A stretch of DNA of 64,000 nt, from assembly GCA_963281255.1 (NCBI GenBank), contig OY725502.1:1426001-1490000 (forward strand). The letters run 5' to 3'. Source of the stretch: Aphrocallistes beatrix (taxonomy: Eukaryota; Porifera; Hexactinellida; Sceptrulophora; Aphrocallistidae). Below are positions 34,701 to 45,004 of the stretch, piece by piece. The notes under the pieces are model-generated. The model saw only the letters and a program-made list of their open reading frames with translations. It made no database searches and was not told the origin of the DNA. Every line of letters starts with the position of its first letter. Positions within the stretch are counted from its first letter, which is position 1. Made by a program: the position numbers and the translations under genes.

Positions 34701-37700
34701 TAGAGCCGTAGACAGTCTTGATTGCATGAAAAACTGCTTCCTCAGTTAACTTCACGTCATCAGGAGTCACACAGAAAGTTGGAGCAGCACGCAACACATT
34801 CTTCCCCAACCCCCCGGTTGTCATGATAACGCCCTTCTCACGTATTAAGCTGAGCAGTTTCTTAGCAGAGGCTGGATCTGGCTCTCGCGTGGCTGGATCC
34901 TTGACCACATCCAATGCCAGGAGGAGGCCTTGTGCCCGGACGTCTCCTATCACGCTAGGGTAGGCCTGCTGGATGCGAAGGAAGCTCTCTAGGAACAGAT
35001 CTGCTATCTTGCTCACGTGTGAGGCCATCTTGTCCTCTTTCAGTATCCGTAGTACCTCGGTAGCAGCAGCACAGGTGGCCGGGTTACCTCCGTAGGTTGA
35101 GAAGAAGGTCTTATGAGACATGGCCTCTGCAATCTCGCGTTTCATTAGCACAGCGCCTATTGGCAACCCATTGCTCAACCCTTTCCCAGTGATGATGATG
35201 TCAGGTTCTACACCGTGGAACTCACAGCACCAAAAGTTTGTGGCGGATCGCAAGGTACCAGTCTGCACCTCGTCCGAGATGATGAGTCCTCCTGCCTCCC
35301 TCGCGTACTCGCACGCTTCGGCTAGGTAGCCTTCCGGCAAGGGGTGCAGCCCGCCCACCATCAGCACCGGCTCAAAGATAAAGCCAGCGATCTTCCCGGG
35401 AGTCGAGAAGTGGATGACATCGTGGATATCTCGTGCGTACTTCTGCGGTGCTTTAGGGTCCCCAGCGAACACTCCACGGTACATGTCCGGGTTCAGGCAG
35501 TGTTTTATGCCAAACGTTCCAGGGATGTTCTGCTTACAAGTGCTGAGGCCCGTCAGTCCCATGGGTGTGGATATCAGTCCATGGTACGAGTTGCGCAGAG
35601 CGAGCACTTCATAGTTGTTAGTGTAGGCACGTGCGAGTAAGACAGCGAGGTCTACGGCCTCGCTACCTGATGAGACCAGGTGTACCAGCCATTCTCCTTT
35701 GCTGCGAGCCAGGGAGGGGACGGTAGCTACTAGCTCCTCGGCCAGAAGGACTGGCGCTTCGTTGTAGAACATAGTGGAGCAGTGGACAACAGAATCCATC
35801 TGGCGACTGACGGCCTCCAGCACCCTTGGGTGATTGTGCCCCACAGAGATGGCGGTGTTCTGTGAGGTCAGGTCGAGGTAAGGCCTATTCTTTTCATCGT
35901 AGAAGTACTGCATGCGAGCTCGAGTGAGGTACATGGGGTCATCAGCGAAGAAAAAGTAAGTTTGGAGTGAGGGCGAAAGAAACTTTAAGCGTTTCTCCTC
36001 TACTTCTTTGTATGAGTAGCCAGTGAAAGTGGGAATGATAGGGTAGCGTGATGTGGGACCGACTCTATGAGGTGCGTTCGAAAATTTCCGAGTACATGAG
36101 GAGAGAACTAGACTCCTGGGATTACTGATACGAAGCATTCAAGTAGAAAGGAAGTGTGATCGATGATTAGAGCTCAAACTCGGAAGATATTTATAGGAGA
36201 GTAGGTGTAGTGTTCACGGCATATTTTAGTGTTACACTTCTGATTACGTCTACCATTACTATCCTATAAATTATGATAGACAATGGTTATTTAAACATGT
36301 GACAAGTACTAGGTGCTATATATATATATGACAATTCATCACACCTATTATAAAACACTTCGCATGACGTTAATCAAGTGTGACATCATATATCACATCA
36401 TAAATTTGTTTGTATCATCATCCAAAGTGTAACACCCAATAAGGTAATATTGCGTTCGCCTTCAGAATAAATAGTTGCGGTATTTAGAAATATTGTGAAG
36501 GAATGAAATGTGATGTGCGAAAGCAACATATCTATACGTGTATACAAAATACTATTCGCTAGTTCACCTGTATTGAGTAATTTGAATCTGTAAAAACGAA
36601 GTACAGTCGACTCCGCTTAATAGGGTCACATCGGTCAGAGGACATTTGGCCACGATTAAGCGGAGAACCCTATTAACCGAAAATATTTTGTATTAGCTTC
36701 TATGTGTGAGAGCTATTTCTGTCTTGCCAAAAGTGGCCCGATTAAACAGTGACCCTATTAAGCGGAGTCGACTGTATTCGTATGCTGTATATTTATAATT
36801 TGTTGGACAAGTTCAAAGTTAAAGCTCAAAGCTCAATTGTATTGAAACCTTAATTATTTTAATTCTTATCTTCAATAAAGAAGACATAGTATTGATTAAT
36901 TAATAGCTGAAAAATTTCTAAACTGCGTCGATAAAATATTCTAAAATAAGATATACCTTTCTTGATAATAAGAATGTGCTCATCATCATCTCTAATGTAA
37001 CTCATCCCCGCTATCTCGTGAACTGCAGCTCTCATAAGGATTGCCTGTGACATGTACACAGTTAATCAGGTTAAGTTAGCACATTATAATAAGTAGTTAT
37101 AAGGAGTAGCCGGAATATGTTCGATAATACCGATTTGTTTCCTTTCTACGATTATTGATGTCAGGGCCGGATTAAGGTTGCGCGGGGCCCGTGGCATATT
37201 TTTTACGCGGGGCCCATATTACTGGTCCGGGTAACATCAATTTATCAAGATATCAAGATAACATCAATTTGATGTTATGATTCCAATTATTATTAGTCCC
37301 CTTTTTCTAATTTTTTAATAAATATTTACATCAGCAATGACACTTTTTGCAGCTTTTATATTACGGAATCTATTTTTATAATTCTGAATTTGAAAATCTG
37401 CTTCGGACACCCGATTCCAAAGAAAAACAAAATAAAACACTAAAAAATGCAAAAATTCCTAAAAATCCCCTAAAAACACCCTCAAAAGTCTCATTACACC
37501 CCACCCCCTATTATACCACTCCTCAACTGTGTAGGACATTTTCTGATATTTTCGTAGGACATATTCCGCTTTCCCGTTGTAAGTTCTATCACAGTGCAGT
37601 AACAGATTCAACAAATTGGGTGAAGAATCAACACTGAACATAAATATCAGTCCCATCCCGTCTGTGAGGAGCGTTTTTCCTAGTATTTTATGGGACTATC

Positions 37701-38851
37701 GATACCGATAGAGTAGTTTGGAGCAGTGTCCATTGTTAAGCCACTGGTTCCTTACCCCTTTTTGTGATATGAGTTTAATGTTATAGGCTGAGAGGCTGAT
37801 GCTAGCTCTGTGTTTGGCCTGAGTACGCCATGGAATCTTTTTATTTTTCTAAAAAATAATCAAACAATTAAATGACTGGCAAAAAAGATTTGGCTTGTTC
37901 GTTTCGCGGACTTGCTCATGGCCCTTCGAGGCTTGACCCACATACAGCAGTCCAGTGCATCTAAACATAACTTTCTCTCTGCACAGCAAGTTCCGCTTGC
38001 TTGTGCTGCCTGTGTACCACTTTGTGTCCGCCTAAGTCGTCCCTCGGGCGCTCCTTCATATCACATAATTTTGCTTGTTTTACAAGAATCAACATTTCGG
38101 CTAAATATTGTATAAATTCGATATTCGGAATCTGGGGTATATTGGAACATTCAAAAATTGTAGACAGACAAAAGTATGTTTATATAATTATGCAAACAAA
38201 TATTCATTGCTAGACAAGTAGCGTCACTTTGTCAGCAATTATCAACATTGATAAATACTGGAACCGTGAGTCATCTTAATTCGTAGAGAACAAGCAAAAA
38301 CTATGTGAATAGAAGAGATGCTCAAAAAGTAACTTAGGTGGACGCAAAGTTCCCATTGTATATTTGAAATTTCTTGACGAGTATCAATAAAAAATCTTAA
38401 ATAGGATACTCTAGTGTGAATGAATTTAAGAATTTAATTTAAAAAAAATCTACAAAATAACTATCATTCATTAAAACGTGTTGTTTTCAGGGCCAAATAC
38501 GCTACTTCCTCTTATGATTGGAGTAGCAGCTAACTCACCCTAGCCTCATCGATGATAGGGAGTATTGCCATGCGATTAGTGATATCGACTGAAATGGATA
38601 CTCCATGAATCTCTCCAAGCACGAACACACCTCTCTCCACATACCCCTCTAGCAGATACTCGGGCTCTGTCAGGATTATGCTAGCCCGCATCTGAGACTT
38701 CTGAATTGGGTTCACTGAGCGGGGGAACTGGAGGATAGGAGTGGAGATATTAGCATTATAGCATCATAACTTATGCCTTATGAAGTACCTAACACACTTA
38801 GAATATGTAACTCACTTTGTCGGACTGTTTCGCTTGAAGAGAACTAATCAT
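31792..38851 (-). CDS. CCM2: CCM2 (malcavernin) homologue, PTB plus harmonin-like domain, multi-exon
   Basis: Exons (minus): 38816-38851, 38539-38727, an unfound segment, 36957-37044, about 33616-33672, 33435-33548, 33296-33371, 32812-32953, 32506-32644, 31792-31886. CCM2 is a cytosolic scaffold linking KRIT1 to MEKK3. Residues from exons 1-6 form the PTB domain: EGYVERGVFVLGEI, LMRAAVHEIAGMSYIRDDDE (as human LRIPTHEIAAASYLQDD), ECTLVVIN and the C-terminal helix EICSILDQIFQLVYTEAT. A Pro-rich linker with a short helix (VVAEEIVQRYMER) leads into the harmonin-like helical domain (LLTPNELMQFALLLRQYRSG, KRYFLLPDMRAFIPEEDK). The protein ends soon after, lacking the human C-terminal tail. Phases agree from exon 4 on; the exon 5/6 junction is ambiguous (alternative acceptor at 33558). 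The strand between exons 2 and 4, about 35 residues in human, was not found. The AGXT2-like gene lies inside the intron between 33672 and 36957. Confidence 0.8.
31987..32290. mobile_element. hAT-type MITE in the last CCM2 intron
   Basis: 304 bp. Ends CAGGGTTGGGTTCAAG and CTTGAACTCAACCCTG. Target duplication aaatttat/aaatgtat (7 of 8). The interior is built of gtacttaagtac-like repeats. Confidence 0.8.
33890..34598. mobile_element. Tc1/mariner-like palindromic element, left end degraded
   Basis: The right end ccaccctg before TA (34599-34600), with cttgggacagaatttatagg inside it, fits a CAGGGTGG mariner-type terminus. Internal sequence (for example attagctctcacattttcct) matches the copy at 46930-47688. 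It lies in a CCM2 intron, just downstream of the AGXT2-like gene. Confidence 0.6.
34693..36138 (-). CDS. AGXT2: AGXT2-like class III aminotransferase, mitochondrial
   Basis: 481 aa, intronless. Class III PLP-dependent transaminase; the family moves amino groups from alanine, beta-aminoisobutyrate or dimethylarginine to glyoxylate or pyruvate in mitochondria. Motifs: LDLTSQNTAISVGHNHP near the N terminus, SSGSEAVDLAVLLARAYTNN for the cofactor phosphate, YHG, ISDEVQTG (Asp near 288 contacts the PLP ring), PDIIITGKGLSNGLP with the Schiff-base Lys near 318, and FSTYGGNPATCAAATEVL. The first 30 residues (MLRISNPRSLVLSSCTRKFS) are basic and Ser-rich, fitting a mitochondrial import signal. The usual DEVQTGFGR reads DEVQTGTLR, a variation near the active site. 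A TATA box lies 57 nt before the ATG. The whole gene lies inside a CCM2 intron on the same strand. A related alanine-glyoxylate or ornithine-type specificity cannot be excluded. Confidence 0.85.
   Translation of the reverse strand: MLRISNPRSLVLSSCTRKFSNAPHRVGPTSRYPIIPTFTGYSYKEVEEKRLKFLSPSLQTYFFFADDPMYLTRARMQYFYDEKNRPYLDLTSQNTAISVGHNHPRVLEAVSRQMDSVVHCSTMFYNEAPVLLAEELVATVPSLARSKGEWLVHLVSSGSEAVDLAVLLARAYTNNYEVLALRNSYHGLISTPMGLTGLSTCKQNIPGTFGIKHCLNPDMYRGVFAGDPKAPQKYARDIHDVIHFSTPGKIAGFIFEPVLMVGGLHPLPEGYLAEACEYAREAGGLIISDEVQTGTLRSATNFWCCEFHGVEPDIIITGKGLSNGLPIGAVLMKREIAEAMSHKTFFSTYGGNPATCAAATEVLRILKEDKMASHVSKIADLFLESFLRIQQAYPSVIGDVRAQGLLLALDVVKDPATREPDPASAKKLLSLIREKGVIMTTGGLGKNVLRAAPTFCVTPDDVKLTEEAVFHAIKTVYGSTS
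36188..36195 (-). promoter_or_regulatory. TATA box of the AGXT2-like gene
   Basis: On the minus strand it reads TATAAATA, 57 nt before the ATG at 36138. This supports the gene having its own promoter inside the CCM2 intron. Confidence 0.55.
36604..36774. mobile_element. pogo/Tigger-type MITE
   Basis: 171 bp. Perfect inverted ends CAGTCGACTCCGCTTAATAG, flanked by TA (36602-36603 and 36775-36776). In a CCM2 intron. Confidence 0.85.
37045..38538. other. CCM2 intronic region with repeat fragments
   Basis: A hAT-like end (cagggccggattaagg at about 37162, with gcggggccc repeats) has no clear partner. A degenerate Helitron-like 3' module lies near 37985-38035. A COMTD1 fragment is at 38213-38282. 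The missing CCM2 PTB exon was looked for here and not recognised. Confidence 0.45.
38213..38282 (-). pseudogene. Fragment of a COMTD1-like gene 3' end
   Basis: About 65 bp match the last codons of the gene at 42686-43462. The minus strand reads SMLIIADKVTLL, as SMLKIADGVTLL there, preceded by a DDPRF-like block broken by small changes. It is too short to be functional and lies in a CCM2 intron. It is either a relic of a duplicated COMTD1 gene or a fragment carried by a repeat. Confidence 0.65.
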
Positions 38852-39120
38852 GATGGAGAATCAGACTAAGCAAAAGAATAGATGTCATCTCAATATATAC
38901 TACATAGTAAAAAAATGTCGGTCGACAGACCGATAGTGCAGCTCCAGTAAGTGACTCGAATGTGAAATGTTAATTTCGGGATACATCGGGAAATACTCAT
39001 TTTAAAGCATTATAAGTGTGAAATTTCAAATGAACACATTGAAATACCCTATATTAACCGTTGAGAGCTCGCTTTTAGCTTAAAATAAGATTTTTTTCAA
39101 AAGGTGTGAAAATATGTATA

Positions 39121-39602
39121 CAGGTAAACCTCCCAAAGCGGCACCCATCGGGAGAATGATTTTGTGCCGCTTCTCGGAGGTTGCCGCTACTCGGAGGTTG
39201 CTCGCATACACCCTTAATATATTATTCAAAAGCTAAAATAGCATATATTGATACTAATACAGTTGTAATCGGTTATAAGAACATCTGTTATATGAATCTA
39301 AATTAATATAGATGATGTGTTATAAATATGTATGTATTTTAACTTCTTATTGAAACGTTCTTAAAGAATGGCATGTATATGAGTGATTGTTACATATACA
39401 TCTGATTGGTGCCGTATCTCGGAGGTAATTTTGTATTAAAAATTTCAATCGGGAGTTCACTTAACTGCCGTATGTCAGAGGTTGCCGTTACTCGGAGGTG
39501 CCGTTACTCAGAGGTTGAAGAAGTACTATTAGTATAGGAAAATCAATCGGTGGAATGGGATGATGCCGCTACTCGGAGGTGCCGCTTTGGGAGGTTTACC
39601 TG
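39121..39602. mobile_element. TA-flanked MITE
   Basis: 482 bp. Perfect ends CAGGTAAACCTCCCAAAGCG, flanked by TA (39119-39120 and 39603-39604). Internal ccgctactcggaggt repeats near both ends. Tc1/pogo type. Confidence 0.85.
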
Positions 39603-39705
39603 TATATTAATATGTCAATAACTCATAAAATATTATTACTTTCAAAGTGCGAAAATCGAAATACCCTACATTAGTCGTTGAGATCTAATTTATATCTTTA
39701 ATTAA

Positions 39706-39820
39706 CCGTAGAATGCCCAGAGGGGACAGTGTCCCCGATATCGCGGATGTCTCCCAGCCATTTGCTATGGCACTGAAGCCATAAAAGTGCGAAGCCATAT
39801 AAATGCTGGGCATTCTACAG
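39706..39820. mobile_element. piggyBac-type MITE
   Basis: 115 bp. Ends CCGTAGAATGCCCAG and CTGGGCATTCTACAG, flanked by TTAA (39702-39705 and 39821-39824), the piggyBac target. Confidence 0.8.
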
Positions 39821-40259
39821 TTAAACAAAGCTTTGCAGTGGAAGTGTTAAAATAGGAATATTCACTTAGAGAAACCGGAAGTGATGAGATTTTGCGAAAA
39901 AATATTGACGGTGCACATCTACGATATAAATAAATCTTACATGCGAAATGTGGTAAAAATCGGACCTTTATATTTCGCAGTAGCGCACGTACGGACATAC
40001 ATACATATGGACGGACGAGATACTCTGTCCATGCCATAAGCGCATCTCCCTACAGGAGCTGCACTAAAAAGCTGTGTGAAATGTGAAAGAACAAAATTTG
40101 TACATGGCTATTCATTTCAAATCTAAAATAGCTACGAAAAATCTCATGCGCTATTCCTCTAGTTAGCTAGAAGAAAAATGTGGCTTACAGCTCAATTTTG
40201 AGACAATTGAATAAATATAACTCAGTCTCTTTGACATGATAGCATCAAGACTGTATAGG

Positions 40260-42297
40260 CTACTTCTTCTTGTTGAAAGTTTGTCCAGCACTGGGTCCGA
40301 CTAGTTTAACACGGAGCGCCCGCTCCAATTTCGATACAATGTGTGGATTCGGCACTGCCCTTCCAGCCTCGTACTCCACAACGATGTTGGATTTCTCGTT
40401 TATTTTGGAAGCCAGGTCCTTCTGAGTGAGACCTTTCTCCATCCTGGTCTTTTGCAACAACTGTCCGAATTCTAGACCGAGTCGGTCGTGCTTTAGCTCA
40501 TCACTCTCCTTTTTAAGGACCGACTCACTTTTAGTAGAAAAGGTTTGTTTGTTTGAGGACAATTCCCGCATCATTGGTGTCAGGCCCTCCACATCGACAA
40601 TAAGGTCTGAAGGCGGTGCACTGAAGATCTATTAAACAGAGGCAGGTTAGTTAGAAGTTAGGATGGACAGTGGACTAATGGATTATTCGAATGTTTAAAG
40701 CTACGAATCCAGTATATTTACGTACTAAAGGGGTCCGAATAAACGGGGCCCTCGCTCTTATTCCAAAGTTCGTAAATTGACTTTGAAAGTTTTATCCAAA
40801 GGCAGCTTTTCATCGTACGTATTCATCAATTATCTTCTTTCTTAATTCTATGGAATATTTTATTTTTATTCTAGATAATATGATACGTATTATTATGCAA
40901 TACATCAATTTATTTCAATTCAATTCCCCGTATAATCCAACCACCTCGTTTATTAAATCCTCAAAATTTCCAATCCCCCGTTTATTCGGATCCCTGACTA
41001 CCTAATTCCTAATAAGTACCATATATAGTAATCCTCCCTTCACTTTCCTTCATTTCTACCAAAACAGGACTCTCCACTCCAAACCAGCGAGAATTCGAAA
41101 TCATGAGATTTGAATCCTCACGATTATGCCGTGAAACACTATATTATCTCGCAACTATGTGATGCGACATTATCGTGTGAGAATATGTACACTACAGCGT
41201 TCTCAGCAGGATAGAATCTCAAATCGTGAAATTTGATAGATGTGTCGCGATATTTTGAAATATATTCTGGGGTTTGGGGCTGTCGAGAGATCGAGATATC
41301 TACCAGAAACCGCGTGAGTTGAGAGAACGGTACCAATCCCGAATATCTCAGTGTCAAATTACGGAATTAGGCAGTACGGGATTCCAGAACTTTGACGCCT
41401 AATATCCGAAATATTCAGAAATTAGACGATTAAATTTCGGAATAAATTTGTTCTGGAAGTTAGGTAGCCATAATTCCTCGAACTGGACCGCCTAATTCCT
41501 TAATTGAGGAGAGTTCACTTTCGAAAACCGGGACACCTCGGGACCTGAGATGGGCGCTCCGGTTTGGGAGTGGCCAATACTGCATCGTTATCGAGTGAGT
41601 ATAGCTCATGAGTCATGAAAAAAATTAAGATGAATAATCTTAGGTCTGAGGGAAACTAGTTTTCAATCATATGCTCTGTAAGACCACTCCAAATAGTACG
41701 GCGCTCGCAGTATCTGCCGAGCATATTTCCCGCCCTTGTATAGAATAGATGCACGTATGTACACACCAGTCCATATACTATGCATTACATTGATTACAGT
41801 TAAAAGGTGTACTTTGACCCAAATCCTTGGTGGTACCCACACCAGTAAAGGCTGTAACAACTCTTCACGCGTCACACATACTCAAATTAAACATCTGACA
41901 CAAATAAACGAAATTTCAGAAAGAAAAATATCATTCAAACGCGCCCGGATTTGAGAGGCATTTGAATTCTCGGAATGAATCCGGGCAGGGAGACAGTACA
42001 ATGCAGTATGGTTACCTCTGGATGGTTAGCTTGGAGGAACCGGATTGCCTGCTCAGCAGCATCAGTCTTAGCTCCTTTCTTTGTTTGACTCCTCCCATGA
42101 AAGTTAACATAATCATCTGCTGGATTATTACCATAGTAAACCTTCACATCACAGCCGAACATGTTATAAGTCCCGTCTGCATCAGAGTACTCGGGGAGCT
42201 TGTAATGGTGGGTTGCTGACACTTCCTGTAGCAAAGAGATCGGGTTCTTGGATGTCGGTATTACTACCTCATCTATCTCAATAGAAATCCCGGCCAT
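40260..42297 (-). CDS. dsRNA-binding domain fused to MBF1/EDF1-type helix-turn-helix (predicted)
   Basis: Exon 1 42016-42297, intron 1387 bp, exon 2 40260-40628; both ends are phase 0 (donor gag|gtaacc, acceptor tttaatag), giving 216 aa. Exon 1 encodes MAGISIEIDEVV and then a dsRBD: NPISLLQEVSATHHYKLPEY, a G/F strand, and the end KKGAKTDAAEQAIRFLQ with the RNA-binding Lys-Lys. Exon 2 opens IFSAPPSDLIVDVEGL and carries the C-terminal half of multiprotein bridging factor 1: HDRLGLEFGQLLQKTRMEKG, LTQKDLASKINEK, EYEAGRAVPNP, a Cro/C1-type HTH. The usual MBF1 N terminus (MSDWDTV-like) is absent from the whole region, so the dsRBD seems to replace it. If true this couples dsRNA binding to a transcriptional coactivator. 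Alternatively exon 2 belongs to a separate gene with an unseen first exon. A MITE lies in the intron. Confidence 0.6.
40725..40998. mobile_element. Tigger-like MITE in the dsRBD-MBF1 intron
   Basis: 274 bp. Inner ends ggggtccgaataaacgggg and ccccgtttattcggatccc are inverted repeats, flanked by TA (40723-40724, 40999-41000). Confidence 0.75.
41505..41560. mobile_element. Single end of a pogo-like MITE
   Basis: agttcactttcgaaaaccgg matches the end of the element at 59159-59589. No partner end is seen. Confidence 0.4.
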
Positions 42298-42685
42298 ATT
42301 CTACTCGGTAAAGTGGGAAATATACACATGTACTCACACAATGCAGACGAACTGAAAATTAATATGCGTACATACGTATGATATAAACTTTATTGAATAA
42401 TAATGTGTATAAACATGGATCTGTCTATATAAGATTTTTAAGTTAACAATAACCCAACATTTTTTTGGATAGTCCGTGTCAGGAACATAACTGGAATCAG
42501 GAGGCAGATGTCTCAACGGTTCCCGGAGACGACTGCCAGAAATAGCGAGGAAGACAACTGCCTCCTCTGCCTCAATGGTAGTTACGCCCCTGCGTGTTAA
42601 CTATATTGGTCATCGGACATAACTAATATTCGAATATTTGCTTATTGACAGATAGGTTCTTATAATTTCAAGGCATTCCTATTTA
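42298..42685. other. Short intergenic stretch
   Basis: 3' flank of the COMTD1-like gene and upstream region of the dsRBD-MBF1 gene. Nothing else recognised. Confidence 0.4.
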
Positions 42686-43462
42686 CTAAATCTTCATAAG
42701 CAGTGTCACTCCGTCAGCAATTTTCAGCATTGATAACAGGAACCGTGGGTCGTCTGAAAGCTTCCTGTTCAACTCTCTGATAGCAACAGTACAGCTGTCA
42801 GTCACACTGGGGTCAGCGACCAAACCGCTCCAGAGCACGTTGTCTATCACTACCACTCCACCCTTACGCAACAACTGATAACACAGGTCCACGTAAGTCG
42901 AATAATTCTCTTTGTCCGCGTCGATAAACGCCATATCATAGGTCTCCGCTTCCCCGGTCCTAATCAGTCCCTCGAGAGTCTCAACGGCCGGCTGTATCTT
43001 GAGGTCAATCTTCCCAAGGACGCCAGCTCTCTCCCAAAATGGTTTCCCAATGTTCACATACTCCTCACTAACATCACACGCCACCAGCTTCCCGTCTTCT
43101 GGAAGAGCCAATGACACAGCAAGGGCACTCAGCCCAGTGAACACTCCGATGTCGATTGTTTTCTTAGCTCCGATCAGTGTGGTTAGGAAGTTGAGGAATT
43201 GTGTCTGTTCGGGAGGGGTGGACATTCTGTTATCTGGATGCTGTAGTGTTACTTGTCGCAGTTGTGACAAGTGATGATTCTCTCGCGGCTTGATTGAGTT
43301 CTCATATACATACAAATTGACTGGATGATTTCGATTCGTTTTCCATCCACTCAAGGATTGGGATTGAAATGGAAATTTACGCGCCAATGTATAGACAAGA
43401 GCACCGCCAAGTAATAGAGCTCCTGAGGCTATTGAAACATACAAAGTTGTTCTATCACTCAT
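42686..43462 (-). CDS. COMTD1: COMTD1-like O-methyltransferase, membrane-anchored
   Basis: 258 aa, intronless, close to the human length of 262. An N-terminal hydrophobic helix (about residues 7-26, YVSIASGALLLGGALVYTLA) anchors it as in COMTD1, which is mitochondrial in mammals. The rest is a class I SAM-dependent O-methyltransferase (Methyltransf_3): the substrate lid RMSTPPEQTQFLNFL, motif I TIDIGVFTGLSALAVSLALP (SAM binding), acidic VACDVSEEY, the catalytic-metal segment FIDADKENYSTYVDLC (about 174-189), GGVVVIDNVLWSG with the second Asp-Asn metal ligands, and the end IADGVTLLMKI. All metal and SAM residues seem present. A fragment of its 3' end lies at 38213-38282 in CCM2. A weak TATAAT-like box lies about 46-50 nt upstream. 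Confidence 0.9.
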   Translation of the reverse strand: MSDRTTLYVSIASGALLLGGALVYTLARKFPFQSQSLSGWKTNRNHPVNLYVYENSIKPRENHHLSQLRQVTLQHPDNRMSTPPEQTQFLNFLTTLIGAKKTIDIGVFTGLSALAVSLALPEDGKLVACDVSEEYVNIGKPFWERAGVLGKIDLKIQPAVETLEGLIRTGEAETYDMAFIDADKENYSTYVDLCYQLLRKGGVVVIDNVLWSGLVADPSVTDSCTVAIRELNRKLSDDPRFLLSMLKIADGVTLLMKI

Positions 43463-43632
43463 CTTGAAGAATATGATGTGCTAACTGCGTGAACAAATAG
43501 AATGCTTCATTATAATTACTCAAGGTGATCTACCGCTACGCACTTGCCAACTCCTTTAGAATATTTCCCTGGATTTCGGGAACTGAAATCCTGGGATTTT
43601 CAACGATTTTATATAGATTCGAAAATGTGATA
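43463..43632. other. Upstream flank of the COMTD1-like gene
   Basis: No feature other than a weak attataat box near 43508-43515. Confidence 0.35.
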
Positions 43633-43702
43633 CAGTACACCCTCGCTAATCCGAACAAGTATGTGCCAAAGGTCAAAAAAATCGTTCGGATTAGTGAATT
43701 TG

Positions 43703-45004
43703 ATACATGCCAACCTGAGCCATGATAAGAGCGGGACTCAGCGTTGAATTTGGCGGGACCATGGCCTACTTAATATACGGCTATACATGTCACCGAGAAG
43801 GCCATAAAACGAAGAGGCCAGTTTTAACAAAGTCAAAATTTAATTAGACCGATAAATCAAAAACCGCTTCCGATAGACATTTGAAATGTATTATTACCAT
43901 ATACAAACATTATATCAGAGTATCCAATTCCGCTGTCAAATATTTGATATGTCATCATGTGATTGCGCAATAGGCTCTTTTTAGAGCGGAAAATGTTGCT
44001 GTTCTAGCTCATATTAAACATCGTTATCTGCATTTCTATTACTTGATTTTTTGATAGAGCAACAATAGGAAGACCTCAAGCCAAAAAATCTGAAAATTTT
44101 AGTTAGAATGTCTATGCATTCCTCAGTTGCTATGGAAACAAAAAATTACATGTTTAAGCCATAACTCGAAAAGTATAGATCATAGACACTAAGAAATTAT
44201 ATCATTTAATCCGTAAACTAATACTTCCTATATGAGAATAATACTATTCACATGTCTATTTCTGAGTTATCTAGGATTTTGTTATATCATTACTTCTCTA
44301 TAGATCGTGATAAAATCCTAGATAACTCAGAACTTATTGAAAATAGACATGTGAATAGTATTATTCTCATATAGGAAGTAATAGTTTACGGATTAAATGG
44401 TATAATTTCTTAGTGTCTATGATCTATACTTTTCGAGTTATGGCTTAAACATGTAATGTTTTGTTTCCATAGCAACTGAAGAATGCATAGACATTCTAAC
44501 TAAAATTTTCATATTTTTTGGCTTGAGGTCTTCCTATTGTTGCTCTATCAAAAAATCAAGCATTAGAAATGCAGATAACGATGTTTAATATGAGCTGGAA
44601 CAGCAACATTTTCCGCTCTAAAAAGAGCCTATTGCGCAATCACATGATGACATATCAAATATTTGACAGCGGAATTGGATACTCTGATATAATGTTTGTA
44701 TATGGTAATAATACATTTCAAATGTCTATCGGAAGCGGTTTTTGATTTATCGGTCTAATTAAATTTTGACTTTGTTAAAACTGGCCTCCTCGTTTTATGG
44801 CCTTCTCGGTGACATATATAGCCGTATATTAAGTAGGCCATGGCGGGACGCAATAGAAATGTAAAAAAAACTATACATAGAATTTAAAAAGCGGGACATA
44901 ATGGGGAAATTTCATGCAAAAGCGGGACACTCGTAAAAATTAGCTCAATAGAAGAGTGAAAAAAGCGGGACGTCCCGCAAAAAACGGGACAGTTGGCAAG
45001 TATG
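43703..45004. mobile_element. hAT-like MITE interrupted by a foldback
   Basis: Ends atacatgccaacctgag and agttggcaagtatg, with a GAATTTG duplication (43696-43702 and 45005-45011). The same family without an insertion lies at 51380-51573. Its body is a series of agcgggac repeats. It sits in the Tigger-like element and holds the foldback at 43760-44842. Confidence 0.75.
43760..44842. mobile_element. Galileo/P-like foldback, family B copy 1
   Basis: 1083 bp, one long palindrome. Both ends read CATGGCCTACTTAATATACG on opposite strands. A 7-bp duplication GCGGGAC flanks it (43753-43759 and 44843-44849). The centre is near 44290. No coding sequence. Confidence 0.85.

Larger units (their letters stand above)
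38852..40259. other. Intergenic with several repeats
   Basis: It contains a gtcggtcgacagaccgatag motif (about 38921, also near 29099), two MITEs listed separately, and a dispersed block at about 39890-40010 (aatattgacggtgcacatct, then tttcgcagtagcgcacgtac). Versions of that block recur at 29400-29515, 54280-54390 and 57300-57370. No gene. Confidence 0.55.

Noticed and set aside
42016-42297. dsRBD exon as a stand-alone bacterial-type gene
   Set aside because: It ends at a GT donor without a stop at a domain boundary and is better read as a spliced exon.
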